Below are positions 1 through 6,734 of a stretch of DNA of 6,988 nucleotides, piece after piece (the stretch's first letter is position 1; the number at the start of each line of letters is the position of its first letter). A model generated the notes under the pieces. The model saw nothing but the letters and a program-made list of their open reading frames with translations, was not told the DNA's origin and did not search any database. The translations under genes were made by a program, and so were the position numbers. This DNA is from Chitinophaga pinensis (GTDB taxonomy: Bacteria; Bacteroidota; Bacteroidia; Flavobacteriales_D; Crocinitomicaceae): the NCBI GenBank assembly GCA_945897765.1, contig CAMDGP010000116.1, positions 1 through 6,988 of the forward strand. The letters run 5' to 3'.

Positions 1-50
1 GCGTACGCGAGTTTATCGATACGTATTTGTTAAATGAACCAATCCATTAA
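1..50 (+). CDS. 3' end of an upstream gene, product not identified
   Basis: The frame starting at base 3 reads VREFIDTYLLNEPIH and then TAA at 48-50. The other two forward frames stop earlier and give less protein-like peptides. Fifteen residues are too few to name a family. The stop lies 10 bases before the start of the following enzyme gene, on the same strand, with no room for a terminator, so the two are probably co-transcribed. It could also be a chance open frame, since only 50 bases are visible. Confidence 0.4.
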   Translation, partial: VREFIDTYLLNEPIH

Positions 51-60
51 AAAGAGTTAA

Positions 61-1281
61 ATGAACAAAATTACTATCGGAGTTATTAAAGAGGGAAAAG
101 TGCCGCCGGATTTCCGAGTTCCATTGACACCAAAGCAATGCAAAGCAATTGAAGCGATTTATCCAGACGTGAAAGTTGTAGTGCAAAAAAGTCCAATTCG
201 TACGTTCAAAGACGAAGAATATGCCAACGAAGGAATCGAATTAGTGGATTCAATTGAAAATTGTGACATTATTTTTGGAGTAAAAGAAGTTCAAGTTGAA
301 GATTTAATTCCGAATAAAACGTTTTTATTTTTCTCACATACGATTAAAAAACAACCCTATAACAGAGCATTACTTCAAACTTTATTGGAAAAAAAAATCC
401 GCTTAGTGGATTACGAAGTCATAAAAGATAAACACAACAAACGCGTGATTGGTTTCGGTCGTTATGCTGGAATTGTAGGTTGTTACAACGCTTTTCTAAC
501 GTACGGTTTGAAATCAAAAACGTATGAATTGAAACCTGCTCATTTGTGTGCGGACCGCAAAGAAGTGGAAGAAGAATTAAAAAAAGTGGTACTTCCTCAA
601 AATTTCAGAATTCTATTGACTGGTTTTGGTCGCGTTGGACATGGAGCACAAGAAATAATTGACTTATTACCAATTAAAGAAGTAAGTCCCGAAGAATTTT
701 TGACGCAAGAATTTAACGAACCTATCTACGCTCAATTGGAAGTGGAAGATTATTACGGAAGAAAAGATGGTGGCGCATTTGCAAAATCTGAGTTTTATTC
801 AACTCCTGAGTTATACAAATCGACGTTTGATCGCTATGTTTCCAAAACTGACATGTACATTCCTTGCCATTTTTGGAGTGCTAAGTCACCTGTAATTTTG
901 ACGCAAGAAGATTTGCAATCCTTAGAAAATCGAATTCAAGTGATTGCTGACATTTCTTGTGATGTGGACGGCCCAATTGCTGCAACAATTCGTGCGAGTA
1001 AAATAGGCGATCCGATTTTCGGTTACGACCCACAAACTGGTGAAGAAGTGGATTATTTGAACGAAGGTGCGATTGCAGTCATGTCGATTGATAATTTACC
1101 TTGCGAACTTCCAAAAGACGCTTCAGAAGACTTTGGAAACGAATTGTTACGTCATGTACTACCACGTTTATTCGGTGAAGATCCAGATAACATGATTGCG
1201 AGAGGTACACAAACCAATTTAGATGGCGAACTGACTGAAGACTTCAAGTATTTGGAAAACTATTCAAAAGGATTGGAGTAA
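61..1281 (+). CDS. Lysine-ketoglutarate reductase / saccharopine dehydrogenase (L-lysine-forming) family oxidoreductase
   Basis: This 406-residue cytoplasmic enzyme belongs to the alanine dehydrogenase/transhydrogenase-like fold family that interconverts lysine plus 2-oxoglutarate and saccharopine with NAD(P)(H). The N-terminal substrate domain carries R19 in DFRVPLTP, K75 in FGVKEV and H93 in FFSHTIKKQ. K75 and H93 line up with the catalytic Lys77 and His96 of yeast Lys1. The Rossmann nucleotide loop is GFGRVGHG (188-195). A late block, MSIDNLPCELPKDAS (341-355), matches the family signature. FFSHTIK, the IRLVDYE block (113-119) and the SIDNLP region resemble the LKR half of animal and plant AASS/LKR-SDH more than yeast Lys1, from remembered sequences. 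No C-terminal saccharopine dehydrogenase (glutamate-forming) half is fused. Bacteria usually make lysine through diaminopimelate, so a degradative role is the better guess; cofactor and direction are not readable here. Annotation pipelines may label it alanine dehydrogenase. The ATG has only a weak AAGAG upstream and matches the family N-terminus. Confidence 0.85.
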   Translation: MNKITIGVIKEGKVPPDFRVPLTPKQCKAIEAIYPDVKVVVQKSPIRTFKDEEYANEGIELVDSIENCDIIFGVKEVQVEDLIPNKTFLFFSHTIKKQPYNRALLQTLLEKKIRLVDYEVIKDKHNKRVIGFGRYAGIVGCYNAFLTYGLKSKTYELKPAHLCADRKEVEEELKKVVLPQNFRILLTGFGRVGHGAQEIIDLLPIKEVSPEEFLTQEFNEPIYAQLEVEDYYGRKDGGAFAKSEFYSTPELYKSTFDRYVSKTDMYIPCHFWSAKSPVILTQEDLQSLENRIQVIADISCDVDGPIAATIRASKIGDPIFGYDPQTGEEVDYLNEGAIAVMSIDNLPCELPKDASEDFGNELLRHVLPRLFGEDPDNMIARGTQTNLDGELTEDFKYLENYSKGLE

Positions 1282-1363
1282 AGTATTTTATTGCATATTT
1301 TTTTATAATAAATCTTGCTAAAAGCGAAGTATAAGAGCATCCTTAATAAAAACATCCACCAAC

Positions 1364-1398
1364 AAAAAAAACCACTCTATTTCTAGAGCGGTTTTTTT
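1364..1398 (-). terminator. Intrinsic terminator of clpC, possibly bidirectional
   Basis: A 15-bp stem (1365-1379 with 1384-1398) closes a 4-base loop in the spacer between the convergent lysine-enzyme gene and clpC. Read as minus-strand RNA, the arm CCGCTCTA pairs with UAGAGUGG through one G-U wobble. The loop is GAAA, a GNRA tetraloop, and the stem ends in a run of seven U. Read on the plus strand the same position is an A-C mismatch and the loop is UUUC, so the hairpin is weaker but still has a U-run. It begins 19 bases after the clpC stop codon. This points to clpC as its main client, with incidental service to the plus-strand gene ending at 1281. The rest of the spacer (1282-1363) is AT-rich and shows nothing else. 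Confidence 0.85.
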
Positions 1399-1417
1399 AT
1401 GATTTTACTTCCGAAAA

Positions 1418-3937
1418 CTATTCAGCAGTTTTCTTTGTTGCTTTTGCTTTTTTGATGTTCACTGAAAGCTCCTCTTTTCCATCTTCTAAATCAAGATAAA
1501 TCGTGTCACCTTCTTGTAAACTTGAATTGATGATTTCTTCAGCGAGTGGATCTTCAATGTATTTCTGAATAGCTCTTTTCAAAGGACGTGCACCGAATTT
1601 TTCATCGTAACCACGCTCAACAATAAAGTCTTTTGCTTTGTCAGATAAATCAACTTGATATCCTAAACTATTTATCCGCTCAAATAATTTTTCTAATTCG
1701 ATGTCGATGATTTTCAAAATCTCAGGTTTACCAAGTGATTTGAACATTATCATATCATCAACACGATTTAAAAATTCAGGTGAAAACGCTTTTCTTAATG
1801 CATTTTGAATAACTATTTTTGAATTTTCTGTTTTTGCATCTTCTTGCGACTTAGTTCCAAAACCAACTCCCGTTCCGAAATCAGCCAGTTGACGTGCTCC
1901 GATGTTTGAAGTCATAATCAAAATGGTATTTTTAAAGTCAATTTTACGGCCTAAACCATCTGTCATGTGACCATCATCTAACACTTGCAACAATAAATTG
2001 AATACATCAGGATGTGCTTTTTCGATTTCGTCTAACAATACAATAGAATATGGCTTTCTGCGAACCTTTTCTGTTAATTGACCACCTTCTTCATAACCAA
2101 CATATCCTGGAGGTGCTCCAACTAAACGAGAGATCGAGAATTTCTCCATAAACTCAGACATGTCAATTCTAATTAAAGAATCCTCTGAATCAAAAAGATT
2201 TTTCGCTAACACTTTCGCAAGTTGTGTTTTCCCAACCCCTGTTGGGCCTAAGAAGAAGAAAGAACCGATTGGTTTATTTGGATCTTTCAATCCAGCACGA
2301 TTCCGTTGAATTGCTTTAACTACTTTCTCCACAGCTTCATCTTGACCAATCACTTTTCCGCGAATTGACTCAGCCATTTTAACCAATTTTCCAGTTTCAG
2401 ATTGTGAAACTTTCGTGACAGGAATTCCACACATCATAGAAACAACTTCTGCTACATTCTCTTCACTTACAACGACTTTATTATTTTTTGAATCTTCTTC
2501 CCAACGTTTTTTTGCAGCCTCTAATTGATCTTGTAACTTACGCTCATTATCTCTTAATTCGGCAGCTTTTTCGTATTGTTGTGAACGAATTACTTCTGCC
2601 TTTTGATCTTTCAACCCTTCGACTTGCCCTTCGATGTCCAAAATTTCTTGAGGAACATTGATGTTTTTCATATGAACACGTGAACCTACTTCATCCAAAG
2701 CATCAATCGCTTTATCCGGTAAATGTCTGTCTGTAATATAACGTTCAGTTAACTTAACACAAGCTGCAATCGCCTCTGGCGTGTAAGTTACGGAATGGTG
2801 ATCTTCATAACGTTCTTTGATGTTATTCAAAATTTGAATCGTTTCATCAATCGTAGTTGGCTCGATTAATACTTTTTGGAAACGACGTTCTAAAGCGCCA
2901 TCTTTCTCAATGTATTGTCTGTATTCGTCCAAAGTTGTTGCTCCGATTGCTTGCAGTTCACCTCTTGCCAAAGCAGGCTTGAACATATTTGAAGCATCCA
3001 AAGAACCACTTGCGCCACCAGCCCCAATTATTGTGTGGATTTCATCAATAAATAAAATAATATCTGGATTCTTTTCAATCTCTTGCATCACAGCTTTCAT
3101 ACGCTCTTCAAACTGACCACGGTACTTCGTTCCTGCAACTAAAGAAGCTAAATCCAAAGAAATGATTCGTTTATTAAAAAGCACACGAGAAACTTTACGT
3201 TCAATAATTCGGATTGCCAAACCTTCAGCAATTGCACTTTTTCCAACTCCAGGTTCACCAATAAGAATTGGATTATTTTTCTTTCTACGCGATAATATTT
3301 GGCTAACGCGTTCAATTTCTTTTTCACGACCAACAATTGGATCTAATTTTCCAACTTCTGCCATTTTGGTTAAATCGCGACCAAAATTATCTAATACTGG
3401 TGTTTTAGATTTTGGATCTGCTGGTTTTCTTTGAGCTGCGAAGCTTTCATCTTCCTCTCCACTACCACTACCTGGAAATTCAGCACGTGGATGCTGTCTT
3501 TCTTCCATCATCGACTCGTATTCGTCTTTTGCATTTTCGTACATAATTCCATATTTGTTTAAAACTTGGCAAGCCACACAATCAGGGTACCTTAATACAG
3601 TTAAGAGTAAATGCTCCGTTCCAATTATGGCAGATTTAAATTGTTTAGCTTCCAAAAAAGATTGTTTAATAATTTTTTCCGTTTGTTTTGTCAACGGAAT
3701 ATTGTGATTAATAAGTTCGGGAACAGCTGTTTTTCTTAAAATTCGTTCCAAATCACTTTTAATTTGACTAAGCTCGATTTGAAATTCTTGCAATAAAGAA
3801 ATGGCCGTTCCTTCGTTTAACTTTAAGAGTCCAAGCAATAAATGTTCTGAACCAACAAACTCATTAGACATACGCACCGCTTCGTTTCTACTTAGCGTAA
3901 TCATATCTTTAACTCGTGGAGAAAATTTTGCATCCAT
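1418..3937 (-). CDS. clpC: ATP-dependent Clp protease ATP-binding subunit ClpC (Hsp100 unfoldase)
   Basis: An 839-residue class I Hsp100 that unfolds protein substrates with ATP and threads them into the ClpP peptidase in the cytoplasm. Domains in order: two Clp_N repeats (about 1-70 and 80-145, each with an EHLLL helix); a Gly/charge-rich linker (about 146-180); AAA+ D1 with Walker A GEPGVGKS (227-234), pore-loop Y272, Walker B ILFIDE (294-299) and arginine fingers R351/R352; a short UVR-like middle domain (about 434-480); AAA+ D2 with Walker A GPTGVGKT (564-571), pore-loop Y612, Walker B VLLDE (633-637), sensor N678, arginine finger R725 and sensor-2 GARPLKR (782-788). VGFG at 691-694 is the ClpP-docking loop. 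That loop and the short middle domain separate it from ClpB. All catalytic residues are intact. It is slightly longer than B. subtilis ClpC (810). The start MDAKFSPRVKDM is typical of the family and follows a promoter closely, without a Shine-Dalgarno sequence. clpP is not in the window. Confidence 0.97.
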   Translation of the reverse strand: MDAKFSPRVKDMITLSRNEAVRMSNEFVGSEHLLLGLLKLNEGTAISLLQEFQIELSQIKSDLERILRKTAVPELINHNIPLTKQTEKIIKQSFLEAKQFKSAIIGTEHLLLTVLRYPDCVACQVLNKYGIMYENAKDEYESMMEERQHPRAEFPGSGSGEEDESFAAQRKPADPKSKTPVLDNFGRDLTKMAEVGKLDPIVGREKEIERVSQILSRRKKNNPILIGEPGVGKSAIAEGLAIRIIERKVSRVLFNKRIISLDLASLVAGTKYRGQFEERMKAVMQEIEKNPDIILFIDEIHTIIGAGGASGSLDASNMFKPALARGELQAIGATTLDEYRQYIEKDGALERRFQKVLIEPTTIDETIQILNNIKERYEDHHSVTYTPEAIAACVKLTERYITDRHLPDKAIDALDEVGSRVHMKNINVPQEILDIEGQVEGLKDQKAEVIRSQQYEKAAELRDNERKLQDQLEAAKKRWEEDSKNNKVVVSEENVAEVVSMMCGIPVTKVSQSETGKLVKMAESIRGKVIGQDEAVEKVVKAIQRNRAGLKDPNKPIGSFFFLGPTGVGKTQLAKVLAKNLFDSEDSLIRIDMSEFMEKFSISRLVGAPPGYVGYEEGGQLTEKVRRKPYSIVLLDEIEKAHPDVFNLLLQVLDDGHMTDGLGRKIDFKNTILIMTSNIGARQLADFGTGVGFGTKSQEDAKTENSKIVIQNALRKAFSPEFLNRVDDMIMFKSLGKPEILKIIDIELEKLFERINSLGYQVDLSDKAKDFIVERGYDEKFGARPLKRAIQKYIEDPLAEEIINSSLQEGDTIYLDLEDGKEELSVNIKKAKATKKTAE

Positions 3938-3958
3938 ATAAATTGTCTTTACTACTCA

Positions 3959-3993
3959 CAAATATAACTTTTAATTTTTTCAACAGCTTCCAA
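3959..3993 (-). promoter_or_regulatory. Candidate flavobacterial-type promoter for clpC
   Basis: On the minus strand TATATTTG (3966 down to 3959) fits the Bacteroidetes -7 consensus TAnnTTTG exactly. A TTG (3993-3991, within TTTGG) lies 24 bases upstream of it, one base outside the 17-23 range known for Flavobacterium. The -7 box ends 21 bases before the clpC ATG, implying a very short leader of roughly 15 nt. No CIRCE-like heat-shock operator or Shine-Dalgarno sequence is visible. The -7 box is well supported by position; the upstream element is less certain. Confidence 0.55.
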
Positions 3994-4052
3994 ATTATTC
4001 ACAATTTTTAATATGATTTTGTTAGTAAATTTAGATTGTGCAATTGGTTTGG
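3990..4052. other. Imperfect compound dyad between the clpC and gyrA promoters
   Basis: CCAAA (3990-3994) and CACAAT (4000-4005) on the left are mirrored by ATTGTG (4035-4040) and TTTGG (4048-4052) on the right, centred near 4020. The inner spacings differ (5 and 7 bases). The outer arms coincide with possible upstream promoter elements of clpC and gyrA, so part of the symmetry may simply be two divergent promoters. An operator is possible but unproven; chance is plausible in such AT-rich DNA. Confidence 0.3.
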
Positions 4053-4074
4053 CATTGTTTATTAAGTAATTTTG
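4044..4074 (+). promoter_or_regulatory. Candidate flavobacterial-type promoter for gyrA
   Basis: TTG (4044-4046), a 20-base spacer and TAATTTTG (4067-4074) fit the Flavobacterium consensus TTG-N17-23-TAnnTTTG. A second TTTG (4048-4051) lies 15 bases from the -7 box and fits less well. Transcription would start around 4079-4082, giving a leader of about 40 nt that contains the gyrA ribosome binding site. I see no other TAnnTTTG on this strand between clpC and gyrA. Confidence 0.65.
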
Positions 4075-4110
4075 GAGGCTTTGAAAAAAAATGAAATCAG
4101 AATTTAAAAA

Positions 4111-4116
4111 AAGGAG
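4111..4116 (+). promoter_or_regulatory. Strong Shine-Dalgarno sequence of gyrA
   Basis: AAGGAG ends 6 bases before the gyrA ATG, an optimal spacing for pairing with the 16S tail, and fixes the start at 4123. It is unusual here: clpC and the secreted-protein gene have no such sequence and the lysine-enzyme gene has only a weak AAGAG, in line with the general lack of Shine-Dalgarno use in Bacteroidetes. Confidence 0.6.
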
Positions 4117-4122
4117 CAAACT

Positions 4123-6705
4123 ATGGCAGAAGGTGAGAAAATAATTCAGATAAATATTGAAGATGAAATGAAATCTGCTTACATCGATTATTCGATGTCG
4201 GTAATTGTTTCAAGAGCTCTTCCAGATGTTAGAGATGGTTTTAAACCGGTGCATCGTCGTGTTTTATATGGTATGCAAGATTTGGGTGTTTATTCCAATC
4301 GACCTTACAAAAAGTCTGCGAGAATTGTTGGGGAAGTTTTAGGTAAATATCACCCACATGGTGATAGTTCTGTATACGATACAATGGTTCGTATGGCTCA
4401 AACTTGGTCTTTACGTTATCCATTAGTCGACGGTCAAGGTAACTTTGGTTCTGTCGATGGTGATAGTCCTGCAGCAATGCGTTACACAGAAGCTCGTTTG
4501 AAAAAGATTTCTGAGGAAATGCTAGACGATTTAGATAAAGAAACCGTTGATTTCAAACCTAACTTCGATGATAGTTTGCAAGAGCCAAGTGTTCTTCCTT
4601 CAAAAATTCCAAATTTATTAGTTAACGGTGCATCAGGTATTGCTGTTGGTATGGCAACAAACATGGCGCCACACAATTTAACAGAAGTAATTGACGGTAT
4701 TCTTGCCTACGTTGATAATGAAGACATCGAAATTGAAGATTTATTACAATTTGTAAAAGCGCCTGATTTCCCAACTGGTGGTATTATTTACGGTTACGAA
4801 GGAGTTCGCGAGGCATTTTTAACTGGTCGCGGAAGAATTGTAATACGTGGAAAAGCGGAAATCGAAGAGGAAAACGGACGTGAGCAAATCATCGTTACGG
4901 AAATTCCATATCAAGTGAACAAAGCGGAAATGATTAAAAAAATAGCCGATCTTGTTAACGATAAAAAAATCGAAGGAATTTCCGACTTGCGTGACGAATC
5001 TGACCGTAATGGTATGCGTATCGTTTTCGAAATTAAACGCGATGCGATTGCGAATGTTGTATTAAATAAATTATATAAGTTCACCGCGTTACAAACTTCA
5101 TTCTCAGTAAATAACATCTGTTTAGTTGACGGTCGTCCAAGATTATTGAATCTACGTGACATGATCCTAGAGTTTGTAAAATTCCGTCATGAAGTTGTAA
5201 TTAGAAGAACGCGCTACGAACTAAGAAAAGCAGAAGAAAGAGCACATATATTAGAAGGTTTAATCATTGCTTCAGATAATATTGATGAAGTAATTGAAAT
5301 CATAAAAACTGCAGATAGCCCTGATGACGCTCGTGAAAAATTAGCAATTCGTTTTGGATTATCTGAAATTCAAACAAGAGCGATAGTTGACATGCGTTTA
5401 CGTCACTTGACAGGTCTTGAGCAAGATAAATTACGTGCCGAATTTGCAGATTTAATGTTATTAATAACTGACTTAAAAGATATTTTAGAAAATATCGACA
5501 GAAGAAAACAAATCATCAAAGACGAATTATTGGACATGCAAACGAAATACGGAGATGAAAGACGCTCTCGTATTGAATATTCAGCTAGCGAAATGCGCAT
5601 GGAAGATTTAATCGCAGATGATGAAGTGGTTGTGACGATTTCTCATGCTGGTTATATCAAACGAACGAATTTAGTTGAATACAAAGTTCAAAATAGAGGT
5701 GGAATGGGCTCAAAAGGTTCAACCACAAGAGATAAAGATTTCTTAGAGCATTTATTTGTTGCAACGAACCACAATTATCTATTGATTTTTACAGAGAAAG
5801 GTCGTTGTTTCTGGATGCGTGTTTATGAAATTCCTGAAGGAAATAAACTTTCTAAAGGAAGAGCAATCCAAAACTTGATTAATATTCCTGGTGACGATAA
5901 AGTAAAAGCGTATGTTAAAGTTCAAGATTTAACAGATCAAGAATACATCAACAATAACTTTATTATCATGTGTTCTAAACAAGGTATCATTAAGAAAACC
6001 TCGTTAGAAGCATACTCTCGTCCACGTACAAATGGTATTAATGCGATTAGTATTCGTGAAAATGATGAATTGTTAGAAGCAAGATTAACAAATGGTTCTA
6101 ATGAAATCGTTCTTGCAACAAGTTCAGGTAGAGCAATTCGTTTCAATGAATCTTCTGTTCGTCCAATGGGTAGAAATGCTTCTGGAGTTCGTGGTGTGAA
6201 TTTGAACGATGAGGCGAATGAAGTTATCGGAATGATTTGCGTTGAAGATATCTTCTCAACAATTTTAGTTGTATCTCAAAAAGGTTACGGAAAACGTACT
6301 TATTTGAATGATCCTGAGGATAAAGAACCTGTTTATAGAATTACAAATCGTGGAGGTAAAGGTGTGAAAACATTAAATATTACCGAAAAAACTGGTAAAA
6401 TATTGTCAATTCAAAATGTAACCGATGAAGACGATTTAATGATTATTACGAAATCTGGAGTTACTATTCGTATGCACGTTGATACAATTCGTACAATGGG
6501 TCGTGCTGCTCAAGGTGTTCGTTTGATCAACTTGAAAGGTAATGCTGAAATCGCTGCGATTGCTCGTGTACCAAGAACAGAAGATGAAGATGAAGAAATC
6601 GAAGTTATTGAAGGTTTGAATGAGCCTGTTGAAGGACTTGAGGCACCTGAAGAGGATGAAACAGAAGACCTTGGCACAGAAATTGACAACGACGGAGAAG
6701 AATAA
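4123..6705 (+). CDS. gyrA: DNA gyrase subunit A
   Basis: The 860-residue breakage-reunion subunit of gyrase; with GyrB (not in the window) it forms the A2B2 enzyme that introduces negative supercoils using ATP. The N-terminal topoisomerase IIA core (about 1-490) holds the catalytic Y121 in AAMRYTEARL with R120 beside it, and I173, equivalent to the DNA-bending Ile174 of E. coli. The quinolone region GDSSVYD (80-86) keeps S82 and D86 (E. coli S83 and D87), so the two commonest resistance changes are absent. The C-terminal beta-pinwheel (about 500-815) has QNRGGMG (523-529) at the usual GyrA-box site, deviating from QRRGGKG, and a closer NRGGKG at 742-747 late in the wheel. This supports gyrase over topoisomerase IV ParC. 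The tail from about 818 is highly acidic. Length is near E. coli GyrA (875). Start chosen by the AAGGAG site and family alignment. The gene is divergent from clpC and 29 bases ahead of a secreted-protein gene. Confidence 0.97.
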   Translation: MAEGEKIIQINIEDEMKSAYIDYSMSVIVSRALPDVRDGFKPVHRRVLYGMQDLGVYSNRPYKKSARIVGEVLGKYHPHGDSSVYDTMVRMAQTWSLRYPLVDGQGNFGSVDGDSPAAMRYTEARLKKISEEMLDDLDKETVDFKPNFDDSLQEPSVLPSKIPNLLVNGASGIAVGMATNMAPHNLTEVIDGILAYVDNEDIEIEDLLQFVKAPDFPTGGIIYGYEGVREAFLTGRGRIVIRGKAEIEEENGREQIIVTEIPYQVNKAEMIKKIADLVNDKKIEGISDLRDESDRNGMRIVFEIKRDAIANVVLNKLYKFTALQTSFSVNNICLVDGRPRLLNLRDMILEFVKFRHEVVIRRTRYELRKAEERAHILEGLIIASDNIDEVIEIIKTADSPDDAREKLAIRFGLSEIQTRAIVDMRLRHLTGLEQDKLRAEFADLMLLITDLKDILENIDRRKQIIKDELLDMQTKYGDERRSRIEYSASEMRMEDLIADDEVVVTISHAGYIKRTNLVEYKVQNRGGMGSKGSTTRDKDFLEHLFVATNHNYLLIFTEKGRCFWMRVYEIPEGNKLSKGRAIQNLINIPGDDKVKAYVKVQDLTDQEYINNNFIIMCSKQGIIKKTSLEAYSRPRTNGINAISIRENDELLEARLTNGSNEIVLATSSGRAIRFNESSVRPMGRNASGVRGVNLNDEANEVIGMICVEDIFSTILVVSQKGYGKRTYLNDPEDKEPVYRITNRGGKGVKTLNITEKTGKILSIQNVTDEDDLMIITKSGVTIRMHVDTIRTMGRAAQGVRLINLKGNAEIAAIARVPRTEDEDEEIEVIEGLNEPVEGLEAPEEDETEDLGTEIDNDGEE

Positions 6706-6717
6706 AAATTATCTTTG
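6683..6717 (+). promoter_or_regulatory. Possible internal promoter for the gene after gyrA
   Basis: TATCTTTG (6710-6717) in the spacer after the gyrA stop matches TAnnTTTG. A TTG (6683-6685) inside the gyrA end lies 24 bases upstream, one base beyond the usual range. The -7 box ends 17 bases before the next ATG. It could give the secreted-protein gene its own expression besides read-through from gyrA; no terminator is visible between the genes. Confidence 0.35.
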
Positions 6718-6734
6718 AACAATTAAACTACTTT

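Noticed and set aside
1282..1363. Possible small gene or RNA in the spacer after the lysine enzyme
   Set aside because: It is 82 AT-rich bases with no start-to-stop frame of note, no stable hairpin and no promoter match.
3148..3336. A 62-codon minus-strand frame inside clpC in another phase
   Set aside because: It overlaps the conserved Walker A region of ClpC out of frame. The intact ClpC reading frame leaves no sign of a frameshift.
2910..3434. Open frames on the plus strand across the clpC D1 region
   Set aside because: They lie antisense to a fully conserved ClpC domain, lack family resemblance and translation signals, and are explained by the codon pattern of clpC.
4366..4383. Possible quinolone-resistance substitution in GyrA
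   Set aside because: The positions equivalent to E. coli S83 and D87 are still Ser (S82) and Asp (D86). The Ser at residue 83 (E. coli A84) is a common natural variant and not a clear resistance mark.
4241..5600. Several antisense open frames within the gyrA core
   Set aside because: Each is short, has no recognisable domain and sits opposite highly conserved GyrA sequence.
5937..6146. A 69-codon antisense frame opposite the gyrA pinwheel
   Set aside because: It lies wholly within conserved GyrA coding sequence and has no start context or similarity to known proteins.
6510..6722. A serine-rich antisense frame opposite the gyrA end
   Set aside because: The serine runs come from reading the Glu/Asp codons of the GyrA acidic tail backwards; no independent gene signal is present.
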